From an uncultured Blautia sp. (GTDB lineage Bacteria > Bacillota > Clostridia > Lachnospirales > Lachnospiraceae), in assembly GCA_934424575.1 (NCBI GenBank), contig CAKRXU010000006.1, positions 55,305-119,304 on the forward strand: a DNA stretch of 64,000 bases, given 5' to 3'. Below the pieces are notes generated by a model. It did no database searches. It was not told the origin of the DNA and saw only the letters and a list, made by a program, of their open reading frames with translations. This document shows positions 32,862-41,428 of this stretch, piece by piece. The stretch's first letter is position 1. Every line of letters begins with the position of its first letter. The position numbers were made by a program, and so were the translations under genes.

Positions 32862-34280
32862 ATGGAAATTAAAGGCATTGATGTATCAGCCTGGCAGGAT
32901 AAGATCGACTGGAAAACAGTTGCAGATTACGGCATGGACTTTGTGATCATTCGGATCACAGAAGCTGGCAACGTTGCGGATTCTCAGTTCGAAAATAATC
33001 TGGCTGGATGCAACAAATACAATATCCCAGTGGGCGTGTATAAATACTCTTATGCAATGACAATTGCAGAGATCCAGAGCGAAGCCCGCAAGGTAGTAAG
33101 TACATTAAACGGCCGCAAGATCCAGTTTCCGGTATTCCTGGACCTGGAATATAACAACCAGCGTACGCTCGGCTCTGAAAATATCCATGAGCTGGCAGAA
33201 GCATTCAGGAAGATTATTGTAGATGCCGGCTATAAATTTGCACTGTATTGCAATGCGGACTGGTATAACACAGTGATCTGTAGCCACCTGAAGAAATACG
33301 ATTTTTGGGTCGCAAGGTATCCGGCGAACGATGACGGCTGGCTCCAGGAACGACTCCGGCCAGACTTCGGTGTGGGTTGGCAATATTCTAGCAAGGCTGC
33401 TATTCCGGGCATCTCTACGAAAGTGGATAGAAATGTATTTTACAAGGATTATACAGAAGAAGTGAAGAAGGAGGAAACAACCGTGGACAAATTACAGGAA
33501 CATACCAATCTCGGAAACTATTACGCCAACAACGGTGGCGCAAAACCATATCTGGAGAAAAAGAGCAACGCGTATCTGGATGACTTCACCAAGAATGCCG
33601 GCGACAAGAATTACACCAAGTTCGCCCGTGATGTCAACAACTGGAATCAGCCGGGATGCCAGGGACAGCCATGGTGTGCAGTTTACCAGTTCTGGAAACT
33701 GGTCACAGTACTCGGCCTGAAAAAAGCCCTGCAGATCATGGGCGGCGGCTTTTATAATTGTAAGAACGTAACGGCTCATGCCAAACAGAAAGGCACCTGG
33801 CATACTACACCAAAGAAAGGCGCGCTGATCATCTTCCGGAACGGATCACACATCGGATCTGTCAACAGCTTTGACAGCACATACGTCTACACCAACGAAG
33901 GTAACACCTCCAGCGTGGCAGGTGTCGTAGCCAACGGCGGAGCATGCCGTAACAAGAAATATAAACTCACAGACTCCGTGATCGACGGCTATGTATGGAT
34001 CGACTACGGCACAGCTGCAGATCAGGAATCCACAGAGACTGCAGTACAGCTCAGTAAGACTCCGAAGTGGGTAGGAAAAGTAACATCAACAGAACTCAAT
34101 GTCCGTTCTTGGCCAGGCACAGAAAATCCGAAGATCAAGAAATGGCCGCTGCTCAAAAAAGATAATCTTATTGATATCTGCGATACGATCAAAGCATCTG
34201 ACAATACAGACTGGTATTATATTCGTATCGCCGGTAAGTATTATGGTTTTGTGTCTTCTGCCTTTATCAACAGAGTATAA
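32862..34280 (+). CDS. Three-domain endolysin (GH25, Cys peptidase-like, SH3)
   Basis: Residues 1-200 are a glycosyl hydrolase 25 muramidase: GIDVSAWQ with D7, and FPVFLDLEY with D94/E96. Residues ~210-395 hold a second catalytic domain with Cys272 (PWCAVYQFW) and His330 (GSHIGSVN), as in CHAP/NlpC-like amidase or peptidase domains of clostridial lysins. Residues ~405-472 are an SH3 wall-binding domain (VTSTELNVRSWPGTENPKI, DWYYIRIAGKYYGFVSSAFI). Two cutting activities plus a binder are less common than one. There is no signal peptide, fitting holin-dependent release. A terminator follows. Confidence 0.93.
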   Translation: MEIKGIDVSAWQDKIDWKTVADYGMDFVIIRITEAGNVADSQFENNLAGCNKYNIPVGVYKYSYAMTIAEIQSEARKVVSTLNGRKIQFPVFLDLEYNNQRTLGSENIHELAEAFRKIIVDAGYKFALYCNADWYNTVICSHLKKYDFWVARYPANDDGWLQERLRPDFGVGWQYSSKAAIPGISTKVDRNVFYKDYTEEVKKEETTVDKLQEHTNLGNYYANNGGAKPYLEKKSNAYLDDFTKNAGDKNYTKFARDVNNWNQPGCQGQPWCAVYQFWKLVTVLGLKKALQIMGGGFYNCKNVTAHAKQKGTWHTTPKKGALIIFRNGSHIGSVNSFDSTYVYTNEGNTSSVAGVVANGGACRNKKYKLTDSVIDGYVWIDYGTAADQESTETAVQLSKTPKWVGKVTSTELNVRSWPGTENPKIKKWPLLKKDNLIDICDTIKASDNTDWYYIRIAGKYYGFVSSAFINRV

Positions 34281-34287
34281 AGAAAAA

Positions 34288-34314
34288 TTCCCGGCAGGTA
34301 CCCACTGCCGGGAA
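34288..34314 (+). terminator. Terminator after lysin
   Basis: TTCCCGGCAG-GTACCCA-CTGCCGGGAA is a perfect 10-bp stem seven bases after the lysin stop. The tail CATATTGTATCATCTGTTTT is only moderately T-rich. It marks the end of phage transcription. Confidence 0.75.
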
Positions 34315-34521
34315 CATATTGTATCATCTGTTTTAATATAATATAGAGAGACATAGATTATTGTGGTTAGTCACAAGTTAGTCACAAAACATAGATTCTG
34401 TTTTGTAATATAAAAATCCCAGAAACCGTGTGCTTTGAAGGATTTTTATAAAATATGAAGTTCTGTTCGAGAGCTATAGCCCATAAAATAAAAATAATGA
34501 AAATGAAATGAGGGAAGTAAA
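34315..34521 (+). other. Prophage-chromosome junction region
   Basis: This A+T-rich gap has no gene. It holds a direct repeat (GTTAGTCACAA twice, 34366-34386) that could be integrase arm sites or part of attR. The ribosome site GAGGGAAG for spoIIIAH is at its end. A loose sigma-E-like match (CATATT, 14 bases, AATATAAT at 34335-34342) is present but unproven. Confidence 0.4.
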
Positions 34522-35280
34522 GTGAAAAAAATCGTAAAAAGGAATCAGGTCATCATCACTTCACTGGCAATCCTGATCGCAGTGGCGGGATACCTGAATT
34601 TTGCAGACGTGGATCTGGGATTCAAGGACAAAGAAGCGAGTACGGACAGTGCAAGTATTTTGGATCAGGTGGATTATGACATTACCGACGAAAGCGCACT
34701 GCTGGAAGAAAACAGCCAGAGCAGTCCGAGCGATACAGAAGAGGACACGACAACGCCGGGCGAAGCAGTGCTGACAGGTGCATCCGGATTTGCGGCGCAG
34801 GCGAAGCTTTCCCGTGAACAGGTGCGCTCCCAGAGCAAGGCTGATCTGCAGGAGATCATCAACAACGCGGATATCTCGGATGACCAGAAACAGACCGCGA
34901 TCAACACCATGGTAGAGATGACAGAAGTATCCGAAAAAGAAGCTGCAGCAGAAATGCTTCTTGAAGCCAAAGGATTCGAGAATGCGGTAGTAAATCTTAC
35001 CGGAGAGACTGCGGACGTAGTTGTGCCGGAAGCAGACCTCGAAGATGCAAAAAGAGCACAGATCGAGGATATCATCAAGAGAAAGACAGGGATCGCAGCA
35101 GAAAATATCGTGATCACGCCGCTTGACCAGACAGAGGATACAGGGGAAGAAAGCAGTTCGATGGAAGAAAATGCTGACGAGACCGCGGTCTATGACAGCA
35201 CGGACGAAGCAGATACTACATACGAAGACCAGGAAACTTCCACCGATCAGGTGATCCAGACAGACGGTATCTATGATTAA
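34522..35280 (+). CDS. spoIIIAH: Stage III sporulation protein AH
   Basis: SpoIIIAH sits in the mother-cell membrane and pairs with forespore SpoIIQ to form the channel that feeds the engulfed forespore. The 252-residue protein has an N-terminal membrane anchor (~10-27), an acidic linker, and the YscJ/FliF-like domain (~90-205: SKADLQEIINNADISDDQKQ, MLLEAKGFENAVVNLTG). It starts with GTG. The gene is normally the last of spoIIIAA-AH; here phage sequence lies directly upstream, so operon continuity is broken in this view. An extra acidic tail of ~45 residues is longer than in Bacillus. Confidence 0.88.
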   Translation: MKKIVKRNQVIITSLAILIAVAGYLNFADVDLGFKDKEASTDSASILDQVDYDITDESALLEENSQSSPSDTEEDTTTPGEAVLTGASGFAAQAKLSREQVRSQSKADLQEIINNADISDDQKQTAINTMVEMTEVSEKEAAAEMLLEAKGFENAVVNLTGETADVVVPEADLEDAKRAQIEDIIKRKTGIAAENIVITPLDQTEDTGEESSSMEENADETAVYDSTDEADTTYEDQETSTDQVIQTDGIYD

Positions 35281-35294
35281 GAAATGACACAGAT

Positions 35295-35325
35295 CAAAAC
35301 AGAGGGGAGTTTCCTCTCTGTTTTG
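35295..35325. terminator. Two-way terminator between spoIIIAH and LysR gene
   Basis: CAAAACAGAG pairs with CTCTGTTTTG (10 bp plus inner GG/CC), with A- and T-runs on both sides. The genes converge here, so it can end both transcripts. Confidence 0.8.
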
Positions 35326-35337
35326 ACATAAAAAGCA

Positions 35338-36255
35338 TTAAGAATGCCATACAACGCCGACTGGGATATGGAGATGCCGTTTTTCAAGAAAACGTTCCAG
35401 CTCGTGCTCAAAATATTCAACAGCGAGCTTGTTGGAAATCTTGGGATAACGATGCCGGATTTTGTAGCAGACGCGGTTTGGCGGGGTGTTGACCAGTTCG
35501 CTGACATACAGAGAACGGTAATGCGAAAGCTCCTGAATGACAGATTCCGGTGCGATCATCCAGTTTTCGTCCTTTTTCCACAGGCGGTCAAGCAGAGTGA
35601 TCGTGTCTGCTGAGATATGAGGTCTCGTAACAGAAGAAAGCCAGCGGTCATGCCAGATCTGGAAATTGTCATCCCAGCTCAGAAACAGTTCCATGGAGGA
35701 ATCCAGTTCATCCGTATGTACCTGCGCCCGCGGGATCACCGGATGTTCGGACTGCACCAGATAAAGTTTTTCTTCAAAGATCTGCTCTGCGATGATGTTT
35801 TTGTAATGAAGATGCTGATAGACAAAACCGATATCAAATTTGTGCTCACTGAGCAGATCGTACAGTTCATTGGAGTGGTGAGATTCAATATCCAGATCCA
35901 GATGAGAATGTAACTGAAGGATCTCATCATACAGTGGCGCAAATACGGCGATGTTCAGGCTGTCCGTGCAACCGATGGTCAGAAGCATCCGTTCCTGGTT
36001 GTGCTGAAGCGTGAGCGTTTCTTTCCACAGGGACATCCACCGTTCGGCGAGGATGACAAAATCCATTCCTTTGGGTGTGAGTTCGACCTGCTTATGTCCT
36101 TTGTTTCGGATGACAAGAGGAAATCCCAGTTCATTCTCAAGGGAATTCAGACGATGGCTGACAGTTGGCTGGGACAGAAATAAAAGATCAGCGGTGCGGG
36201 TAATACTCTTGGTGTTTACGATAGTCAAAAAAGTTTCTATTTCTGCGAGATTCAT
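35338..36255 (-). CDS. LysR-family transcription regulator
   Basis: The N-terminal helix-turn-helix is MNLAEIETFLTIVNTKSITR followed by TADLLFLSQPTVSHRLNSLE; a substrate-binding domain fills the rest (305 residues). I start it at 36255 because AGGAGGAAATTTT lies right before that ATG, while a longer frame to 36372 has no ribosome site. It is divergent from prfC with a dyad between. The ligand is unknown. LysR proteins usually control the divergent gene, but regulation of a release factor would be unusual, so autoregulation or a distant target is more likely. Confidence 0.85.
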   Translation of the reverse strand: MNLAEIETFLTIVNTKSITRTADLLFLSQPTVSHRLNSLENELGFPLVIRNKGHKQVELTPKGMDFVILAERWMSLWKETLTLQHNQERMLLTIGCTDSLNIAVFAPLYDEILQLHSHLDLDIESHHSNELYDLLSEHKFDIGFVYQHLHYKNIIAEQIFEEKLYLVQSEHPVIPRAQVHTDELDSSMELFLSWDDNFQIWHDRWLSSVTRPHISADTITLLDRLWKKDENWMIAPESVIQELSHYRSLYVSELVNTPPNRVCYKIRHRYPKISNKLAVEYFEHELERFLEKRHLHIPVGVVWHS

Positions 36256-36336
36256 AAAATTTCCTCCTGGCACGTATTCAAAAAATATGCCTCTATTATA
36301 CAGAGAAAAGATTTGCTTTTCAATTATAACTTTATA

Positions 36337-36351
36337 TCCTTTATATAAGGA
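36337..36351. promoter_or_regulatory. Dyad TCCTT-N5-AAGGA, LysR site candidate
   Basis: A T-rich/A-rich inverted repeat in the LysR-prfC gap, shaped like a LysR T-N11-A box. It lies about 85 bases upstream of the LysR start. Confidence 0.35.
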
Positions 36352-36353
36352 AA

Positions 36354-36382
36354 TTTCTTGACAGTCCGGCATAGTCTATAAT
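36354..36382 (+). promoter_or_regulatory. prfC promoter
   Basis: TATAAT at 36377-36382 with TTTCTT 17 bases upstream. A perfect TTGACA (36358-36363) is only 13 bases away, too close for normal sigma-A use. The -10 is strong, the -35 choice uncertain. Confidence 0.5.
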
Positions 36383-36436
36383 AAAATAAAAAATTGTATA
36401 GAAATTGGAAATAGGATAACAGACAGGAGGAAAAAC

Positions 36437-38026
36437 GTGTCTAAGTACGCGAACGAAATAGAAAAAAGAAGAACTTTTGCCATTATCTCTCACCCGGATG
36501 CCGGTAAGACAACCCTGACAGAGAAATTTCTGCTGTATGGAGGTGCGATCAACCTGGCAGGTAGTGTTAAAGGTAAGGCAACTGCCCGCCATGCAGTATC
36601 TGACTGGATGGAAATAGAGAAAGAGAGAGGTATTTCCGTAACCTCTTCCGTATTACAGTTTCATTATGATGGATATTGTATCAATATTCTGGATACACCG
36701 GGACATCAGGATTTCTCAGAGGATACCTACCGTACTCTGATGGCAGCGGATTCCGCAGTCATGGTCATCGACGGAAGCAAGGGTGTCGAGGCACAGACAA
36801 GAAAGCTGTTCAAGGTCTGCGTCATGAGACACATTCCGATCTTTACTTTTATCAACAAGATGGACAGAGATGCAAATGATACGTTTGATCTTCTGGATGA
36901 AATAGAAAAGGAACTCGGGATCGCAACCTGCCCGATCAACTGGCCGATCGGTTCCGGTAAGAAATTCCGTGGAGTTTATGACAGAAATACACACAAAGTC
37001 CTGACCTTCTCTGACACACAGAAGGGAACCAAGGAAGGTGTGATCGAAGAAATCGATATTGACGATGCAAGACTTGACGACATCGTAGATCCGGATCAGA
37101 AGGAACAGCTCATGGATGAGATTGAGCTTTTGGACGGAGCAAGTGTGGAATTTGACCAGGAACAGGTAAGCAAGGGAAATATGACACCGGTATTCTTCGG
37201 TTCAGCGCTTACAAACTTCGGTGTGGAGACTTTCCTTGAGCACTTCCTCAAGATGACAACCTCTCCACTTCCGCGAGTATCCGATGAGGGCGAGATCGAT
37301 CCGATGTCTGATGATTTCTCCGCATTCGTATTCAAGATCCAGGCAAACATGAACAAGGCACATCGAGACAGGATCGCATTCATGCGTATCTGCTCCGGTA
37401 AATTCGATGCATCCCAGGAAGTCTATCATGTACAGGGAGACAAGAAGATGCGTCTTCTCCAGCCTCAGCAGATGATGGCAGAATCCCGTCATGTGGTAGA
37501 TGAGGCATATGCCGGAGATATCATCGGAGTCTTTGACCCGGGTATTTTTTCCATTGGTGATACGATCTGTGCGCCGGGACGTAAGTTTGCATTTGAGGGA
37601 ATCCCGACTTTCGCACCGGAGCATTTTGCACGTGTGCGCCAGCTTGATACCATGAAGCGTAAGCAGTTCGTCAAGGGTATCAACCAGATCGCGCAGGAAG
37701 GTGCGATCCAGATCTTCCAGGAATTCAACACCGGTATGGAAGAGATCATCGTAGGCGTTGTCGGTGTCCTGCAGTTTGATGTCCTCAAATACCGTCTGGA
37801 AAACGAATATAATGTCGAGATCCGTCTGGAAAACCTTCCATATGAGCATATCCGCTGGATCGCAAACAAAGAAGAAGTCGATGTGGCCAAGATCACAGGA
37901 ACTTCTGATATGAAGAAGGTTACAGACCTCAAGGGCAACCCGCTTCTTCTGTTCGTCAATGCATGGAGTGTCGGCATGACAGAAGACCGAAATCCGAATC
38001 TCGTACTGACAGAATTCAGTAAATAA
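36437..38026 (+). CDS. prfC: Peptide chain release factor 3
   Basis: RF3 is a GTPase that recycles RF1/RF2 from the ribosome after peptide release. G-domain motifs are SHPDAGKTT (18-26), DTPGHQDF (86-93) and NKMD (140-143). The sequence runs to the C-terminal domain with EEIIVGVVGVLQFDVLKYRL, which separates RF3 from EF-G. The 529-residue length is normal. Translation begins at GTG after CAGGAGG. It is transcribed alone; a new promoter precedes asp23. Confidence 0.97.
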   Translation: MSKYANEIEKRRTFAIISHPDAGKTTLTEKFLLYGGAINLAGSVKGKATARHAVSDWMEIEKERGISVTSSVLQFHYDGYCINILDTPGHQDFSEDTYRTLMAADSAVMVIDGSKGVEAQTRKLFKVCVMRHIPIFTFINKMDRDANDTFDLLDEIEKELGIATCPINWPIGSGKKFRGVYDRNTHKVLTFSDTQKGTKEGVIEEIDIDDARLDDIVDPDQKEQLMDEIELLDGASVEFDQEQVSKGNMTPVFFGSALTNFGVETFLEHFLKMTTSPLPRVSDEGEIDPMSDDFSAFVFKIQANMNKAHRDRIAFMRICSGKFDASQEVYHVQGDKKMRLLQPQQMMAESRHVVDEAYAGDIIGVFDPGIFSIGDTICAPGRKFAFEGIPTFAPEHFARVRQLDTMKRKQFVKGINQIAQEGAIQIFQEFNTGMEEIIVGVVGVLQFDVLKYRLENEYNVEIRLENLPYEHIRWIANKEEVDVAKITGTSDMKKVTDLKGNPLLLFVNAWSVGMTEDRNPNLVLTEFSK

Positions 38027-38050
38027 ACGCTTTTAATTTGCGGACAAATT

Positions 38051-38059
38051 TGATATACT
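38051..38059 (+). promoter_or_regulatory. Extended -10 promoter for asp23 operon
   Basis: TGATATACT carries the TGN extension before TATACT. The region 17 bases upstream (TTTTAA) is a weak -35, as usual for extended -10 promoters. It can start the long asp23-to-spoIVB transcript. Confidence 0.65.
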
Positions 38060-38140
38060 AAACCTATGCAAAATTAGAATTTGATAGCTGTGAGAGGATT
38101 TCTTGCAGCTATGAGTCGGAGCCCGCAGGAGGTATTAGAT

Positions 38141-38527
38141 ATGGCAGAAAAGAGAACAACCTATAAATTACAGGATGTAGGAGGGATCGGTGAAGTCAAG
38201 ATCGCAGATGAAGTAGTAACAGTCATCGCAGGACTGGCAGCAACCGAGGTTGACGGCGTTGCATCCATGGGAGGAAATATTACAAACGAGCTGGTAAGCA
38301 AGCTTGGAGTGAAGAACCTTTCCAAAGGAGTTAAGGTAACCGTCCTTGAGGGCGTTGTTACTGTTGACCTGACACTGAATATCGAGTTCGGCAAGAATAT
38401 TCTTGAAGTAAGCAAGAAGGTTCAGGACAAGGTCAAATCGTCCATTGAAAACATGACAGGCCTGGAAGTGGCAGATGTAAATATCCGCATCGCAGGCGTT
38501 GATATGGAAAACGAAAAAGGAAAGTAA
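38141..38527 (+). CDS. Asp23/Gls24 family protein
   Basis: The 128-residue protein has the family core: GEVKIADEVVTVIAGLAATEVDGV, then VKVTVLEGVVTVDLTLNIEFG and ADVNIRIAGV. Members coat the inner membrane or respond to alkaline and envelope stress (Asp23 in Staphylococcus, YqhY in Bacillus). In Bacillus yqhY also precedes nusB and affects lipid synthesis. ATG 38141 is chosen for its CAGGAGGT site; a longer frame to 38081 lacks one. First gene of the large operon. Confidence 0.9.
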   Translation: MAEKRTTYKLQDVGGIGEVKIADEVVTVIAGLAATEVDGVASMGGNITNELVSKLGVKNLSKGVKVTVLEGVVTVDLTLNIEFGKNILEVSKKVQDKVKSSIENMTGLEVADVNIRIAGVDMENEKGK

Positions 38528-38585
38528 ACTCTTTCCTTTTTTCTTTATAAAAGTCCCGGAGGGGGATATTGGTTTAGGAGGAAAC

Positions 38586-39116
38586 ATGCGAAGAAGCGAG
38601 CAGAGAGAACATATTTTTAAACTGCTGTTCATGACACAGTTTAATTCAGAAGATGAAATGTTAGATCAGGTGTCCATGTATTTTGAGACACTTGGAGAGC
38701 TGGAAGAGAAGGACCAGGAGGCAATGCAGGCGAAGTATCAGAAGATCCTGGAGAAGCTTGACGAGATCGACCAGATCCTCAACGACTACAGCCGTGGATG
38801 GAAGACAAGCCGTATGAGCAGAGTCGACTTGACAGCACTCCGTCTGGCAGTATATGAGATGAAATTTGATGAGGACGTTCCGGTTGGCGTTGCGATCAAC
38901 GAGGCAGTAGAACTTGCCAAGATGTTTGGTGGAGACGATTCCGGTTCTTTCGTAAACGGGATCCTCGGCAAGATTGCCAGCGGTAAGAAGGACTCCGGTG
39001 AAGCACCGAAGAGACGCCGTCCGACCCATCAGGCCAAGATCATCATCCGTTCATCCAAGAAAGATGCACCGAAATCCGAAACAAAGGCAGAGCCAGAAGA
39101 AAACTCTGATAATTAA
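38586..39116 (+). CDS. nusB: Transcription antitermination factor NusB
   Basis: NusB binds boxA RNA with S10 to help polymerase read through rRNA genes. The helical core RRSEQREHIFKLLFMTQFN at the start and VDLTALRLAVYEMKFDEDVPVGVAINEAVELAK are classic. The last ~40 residues are an extra lysine-rich tail (KRRRPTHQAKIIIRSSKKD), longer than in Bacillus and perhaps extra RNA contact. Ribosome site AGGAGG before ATG 38586. Confidence 0.95.
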   Translation: MRRSEQREHIFKLLFMTQFNSEDEMLDQVSMYFETLGELEEKDQEAMQAKYQKILEKLDEIDQILNDYSRGWKTSRMSRVDLTALRLAVYEMKFDEDVPVGVAINEAVELAKMFGGDDSGSFVNGILGKIASGKKDSGEAPKRRRPTHQAKIIIRSSKKDAPKSETKAEPEENSDN

Positions 39117-39120
39117 TTAA

Positions 39121-40332
39121 ATGAAAACAGTTTATTCCGTAGGACAGGTCAACCGTTACGTCAAGAACATGTTCACACAGGACTATGTTTTAAGAAAAGT
39201 ATACGTCAAGGGTGAAGTATCCAACTGCAAATATCATACCAGCGGACATATCTATTTTTCGCTCAAGGATGAGACAGGGGTGCTTTCCTGTGTCATGTTT
39301 GCGGGACAGAGACGCGGACTTGCTTTCCGTATGAAGGACGGAGACCGTGTTGTAGTCGGCGGCGCTGTGGATGTCTATGAGAGAGACGGCCGCTATCAGA
39401 TGTATGCGAAGGAGATTACTCTGGAGGGCGCAGGAGCACTTTATGAGAGATTCCTTGCACTGAAGGCAGAACTGGAAGAAATGGGAATGTTTGCACCGGA
39501 GTATAAGCAGCCGATCCCGCGGTTTATCCGCAGACTGGGAGTGGTGACTGCGCCTGCCGGCGCGGCTGTGCAGGATATCCGGAATATTTCCCTGCGGAGA
39601 AATCCGTACCTGCAGATCATCCTTTATCCGGCACTGGTACAGGGCGATGGAGCAGCAGACAGCATCGTGAAAGGCATCCGCATGCTTGATGAGGCCGGCG
39701 TAGATACGATCATCGTAGGACGTGGCGGCGGTTCGATCGAGGATTTGTGGGCGTTCAATGAGGAGAAAGTTGCCAGGGCAATTTTTGAGTGCCGTACACC
39801 GATCATATCAGCAGTTGGACATGAAGTGGATTTTACGATCGCTGACTTTGTGGCAGATCTCCGTGCGCCGACACCGTCAGCAGCGGCAGAGCTTGCAGTG
39901 GATGATATGGCACAGGTGATGTATACGCTTTCCAGTTATCAGGAGCGTTTCCAGCGTGACATGAGGGAGAAAATCGAGTTTCAGAGAGTACGGCTTGGGC
40001 AGTATCAGATGCGGTTTAAGTATTTAAGTCCGGAAAGCCGTCTCAGAGACCGGCGGCAGGCTCTTGTGGATTTTGAAGATACATTGCGAAGGGCGATGGA
40101 TAATAAACTCCAGCAGTACCGTCATCGTCTTGGAATCTATCTGGAACGCTACCAGGGACTGTCACCACTTGCGAAGCTGAATCAGGGATATTCTTTCGTT
40201 GCAGATACTGAGGGCAGAGGAGTCACTTCTGTCTCACAGGTCAAGCCCGGGGACAGAGTCGAAATTTCTGTGACAGACGGTGTGATCCAGGCGGAAGTTT
40301 CGGACAGCAGGAGGGAAACATGGCAGAAATAA
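39121..40332 (+). CDS. xseA: Exonuclease VII large subunit
   Basis: XseA with XseB degrades single-stranded DNA from both ends in repair. The N-terminal OB fold (YSVGQVNRYVKNMFTQDYVL) is followed by the catalytic region with RLGVVTAPAGAAVQDI, VGRGGGSIEDLW and SAVGHEVDFTIADFVADLRAPTPSAAAEL, then coiled coil. The 403-residue length is normal. It starts four bases after nusB with little ribosome site of its own, so coupling is likely, and overlaps xseB by 13 bases. Confidence 0.96.
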   Translation: MKTVYSVGQVNRYVKNMFTQDYVLRKVYVKGEVSNCKYHTSGHIYFSLKDETGVLSCVMFAGQRRGLAFRMKDGDRVVVGGAVDVYERDGRYQMYAKEITLEGAGALYERFLALKAELEEMGMFAPEYKQPIPRFIRRLGVVTAPAGAAVQDIRNISLRRNPYLQIILYPALVQGDGAADSIVKGIRMLDEAGVDTIIVGRGGGSIEDLWAFNEEKVARAIFECRTPIISAVGHEVDFTIADFVADLRAPTPSAAAELAVDDMAQVMYTLSSYQERFQRDMREKIEFQRVRLGQYQMRFKYLSPESRLRDRRQALVDFEDTLRRAMDNKLQQYRHRLGIYLERYQGLSPLAKLNQGYSFVADTEGRGVTSVSQVKPGDRVEISVTDGVIQAEVSDSRRETWQK

Positions 40333-40535
40333 CAGAATCAAAGACAATAGAAGAGGTCTTTCAGGAACTGGATACTCTTGCTGCGAAGCTGGAGGACAGT
40401 GAAACGTCCCTGGAGGATTCTTTTCGTTTTTATAAAGAAGGAATGGAGCTGCTCAAATACTGCAGCGGCAAGCTGGACACAGTAGAGAAGAAGATGCTCC
40501 AGATGGACGAGGATGGAACATTACGAGAATTTTAA
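40320..40535 (+). CDS. xseB: Exonuclease VII small subunit
   Basis: The 71-residue helical hairpin has the family pattern ELDTLAAKLEDSETSLEDSFRFYKEGMELLKYCSGKL. Several XseB copies wrap the coiled coil of one XseA. The gene is nested between xseA (13-base overlap) and ispA (23-base overlap), which keeps subunit levels linked. AGGAGGG precedes ATG 40320. Confidence 0.94.
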   Translation: MAEITESKTIEEVFQELDTLAAKLEDSETSLEDSFRFYKEGMELLKYCSGKLDTVEKKMLQMDEDGTLREF

Positions 40536-41412
40536 AGAAGAATTGCAGATAAGAACAGCACATGCAGAGGAAGTCATCCGCAGATATCTGCCGGAGGAAG
40601 CCGGTTTTGCCAGGACAATGGCAGAGGCAATGAATTACAGCATGTGTGCCGGCGGCAAGCGCCTGAGACCGATCCTTCTTCTGGAAACATTCCGGATGTT
40701 TGGCGAGGATGAGCGTGTTGCAGAGCCTTTTATGGCAGGGATTGAGATGATCCATACACATTCCCTGATCCACGATGATCTCCCGGCGATCGACAATGAT
40801 GATTACAGGAGAGGACGCCTGACTACCCACAAAGTTTACGGAGAAGCAATGGGAGTCTTAAGCGGTGTCAGCCTGCTCAATTATGCATATGAAACAATGC
40901 TCAGTGCATTTGATCTGACTTCCGATAAGGACAGAGTGATCCGTGCACTGAAGATCATGTCAAATAAGACCGGTCTTTATGGAATGCTCGGCGGACAGAG
41001 CGTGGATGTCGAGAATGACGGCAAGGAGATATCCAGAGAGATGCTGGATTATATCTACGAGCACAAAACTTCTGCGCTGATCGAGGCCTCCATGATGGCA
41101 GGTGCCATCCTTGGAGGAGCGGATGAAGAACAGACAGCACAGATCGAGAAGGCAGCTTCTGCTATCGGACTGGCATTCCAGATCCAGGATGACATTCTGG
41201 ATGTGACGAGCACCAGCCAGGAGCTTGGCAAACCGGTCCACAGCGACGAGAAAAATCATAAAGTCACTTATGTGACACTGTTTGGTGTGGAGAAGGCATC
41301 CGAACAGGTTCAGAAACTTTCAGAGCAGGCAGAGACTGTCCTGGAAGGGTTAAGCAGCAAAAATAAATTTCTGACGGCACTTGTTATGGAGATGGCAAGC
41401 CGCAGAAAATGA
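40513..41412 (+). CDS. ispA: Farnesyl/geranyl diphosphate synthase
   Basis: This prenyl transferase joins isopentenyl units for undecaprenyl and quinone precursors. The first aspartate motif is DDLPAIDND (88-96) and the second is FQIQDDILDVT, with the GGKRLRP basic patch at 47-53. Its 299 residues fit the FPP synthase class. Placement next to dxs, which makes the upstream isoprenoid precursor, is conserved in Firmicutes. The stop is followed 16 bases later by the dxs ATG. Confidence 0.95.
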   Translation: MEHYENFKEELQIRTAHAEEVIRRYLPEEAGFARTMAEAMNYSMCAGGKRLRPILLLETFRMFGEDERVAEPFMAGIEMIHTHSLIHDDLPAIDNDDYRRGRLTTHKVYGEAMGVLSGVSLLNYAYETMLSAFDLTSDKDRVIRALKIMSNKTGLYGMLGGQSVDVENDGKEISREMLDYIYEHKTSALIEASMMAGAILGGADEEQTAQIEKAASAIGLAFQIQDDILDVTSTSQELGKPVHSDEKNHKVTYVTLFGVEKASEQVQKLSEQAETVLEGLSSKNKFLTALVMEMASRRK

Positions 41413-41428
41413 AAGAGGGATACAAAGG

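Larger units (their letters stand above)
1..34521. mobile_element. Siphovirus-type prophage (left end outside window)
   Basis: Nearly every gene here has a phage role and a phage order: early replication genes, HNH, terminase, portal, protease, capsid, connectors, tail, baseplate, fibres, holin, lysin, all on the plus strand. HK97-fold head genes, a gpG/gpGT frameshift and a long tape measure indicate a long non-contractile tail. The integrase and repressor are not in view, so the element starts left of base 1. The right boundary lies between the lysin stop (34280) and the spoIIIAH start (34522). Neither attachment site could be identified, because only one side is visible. All structural genes look intact, so it may be inducible. 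Confidence 0.95.
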
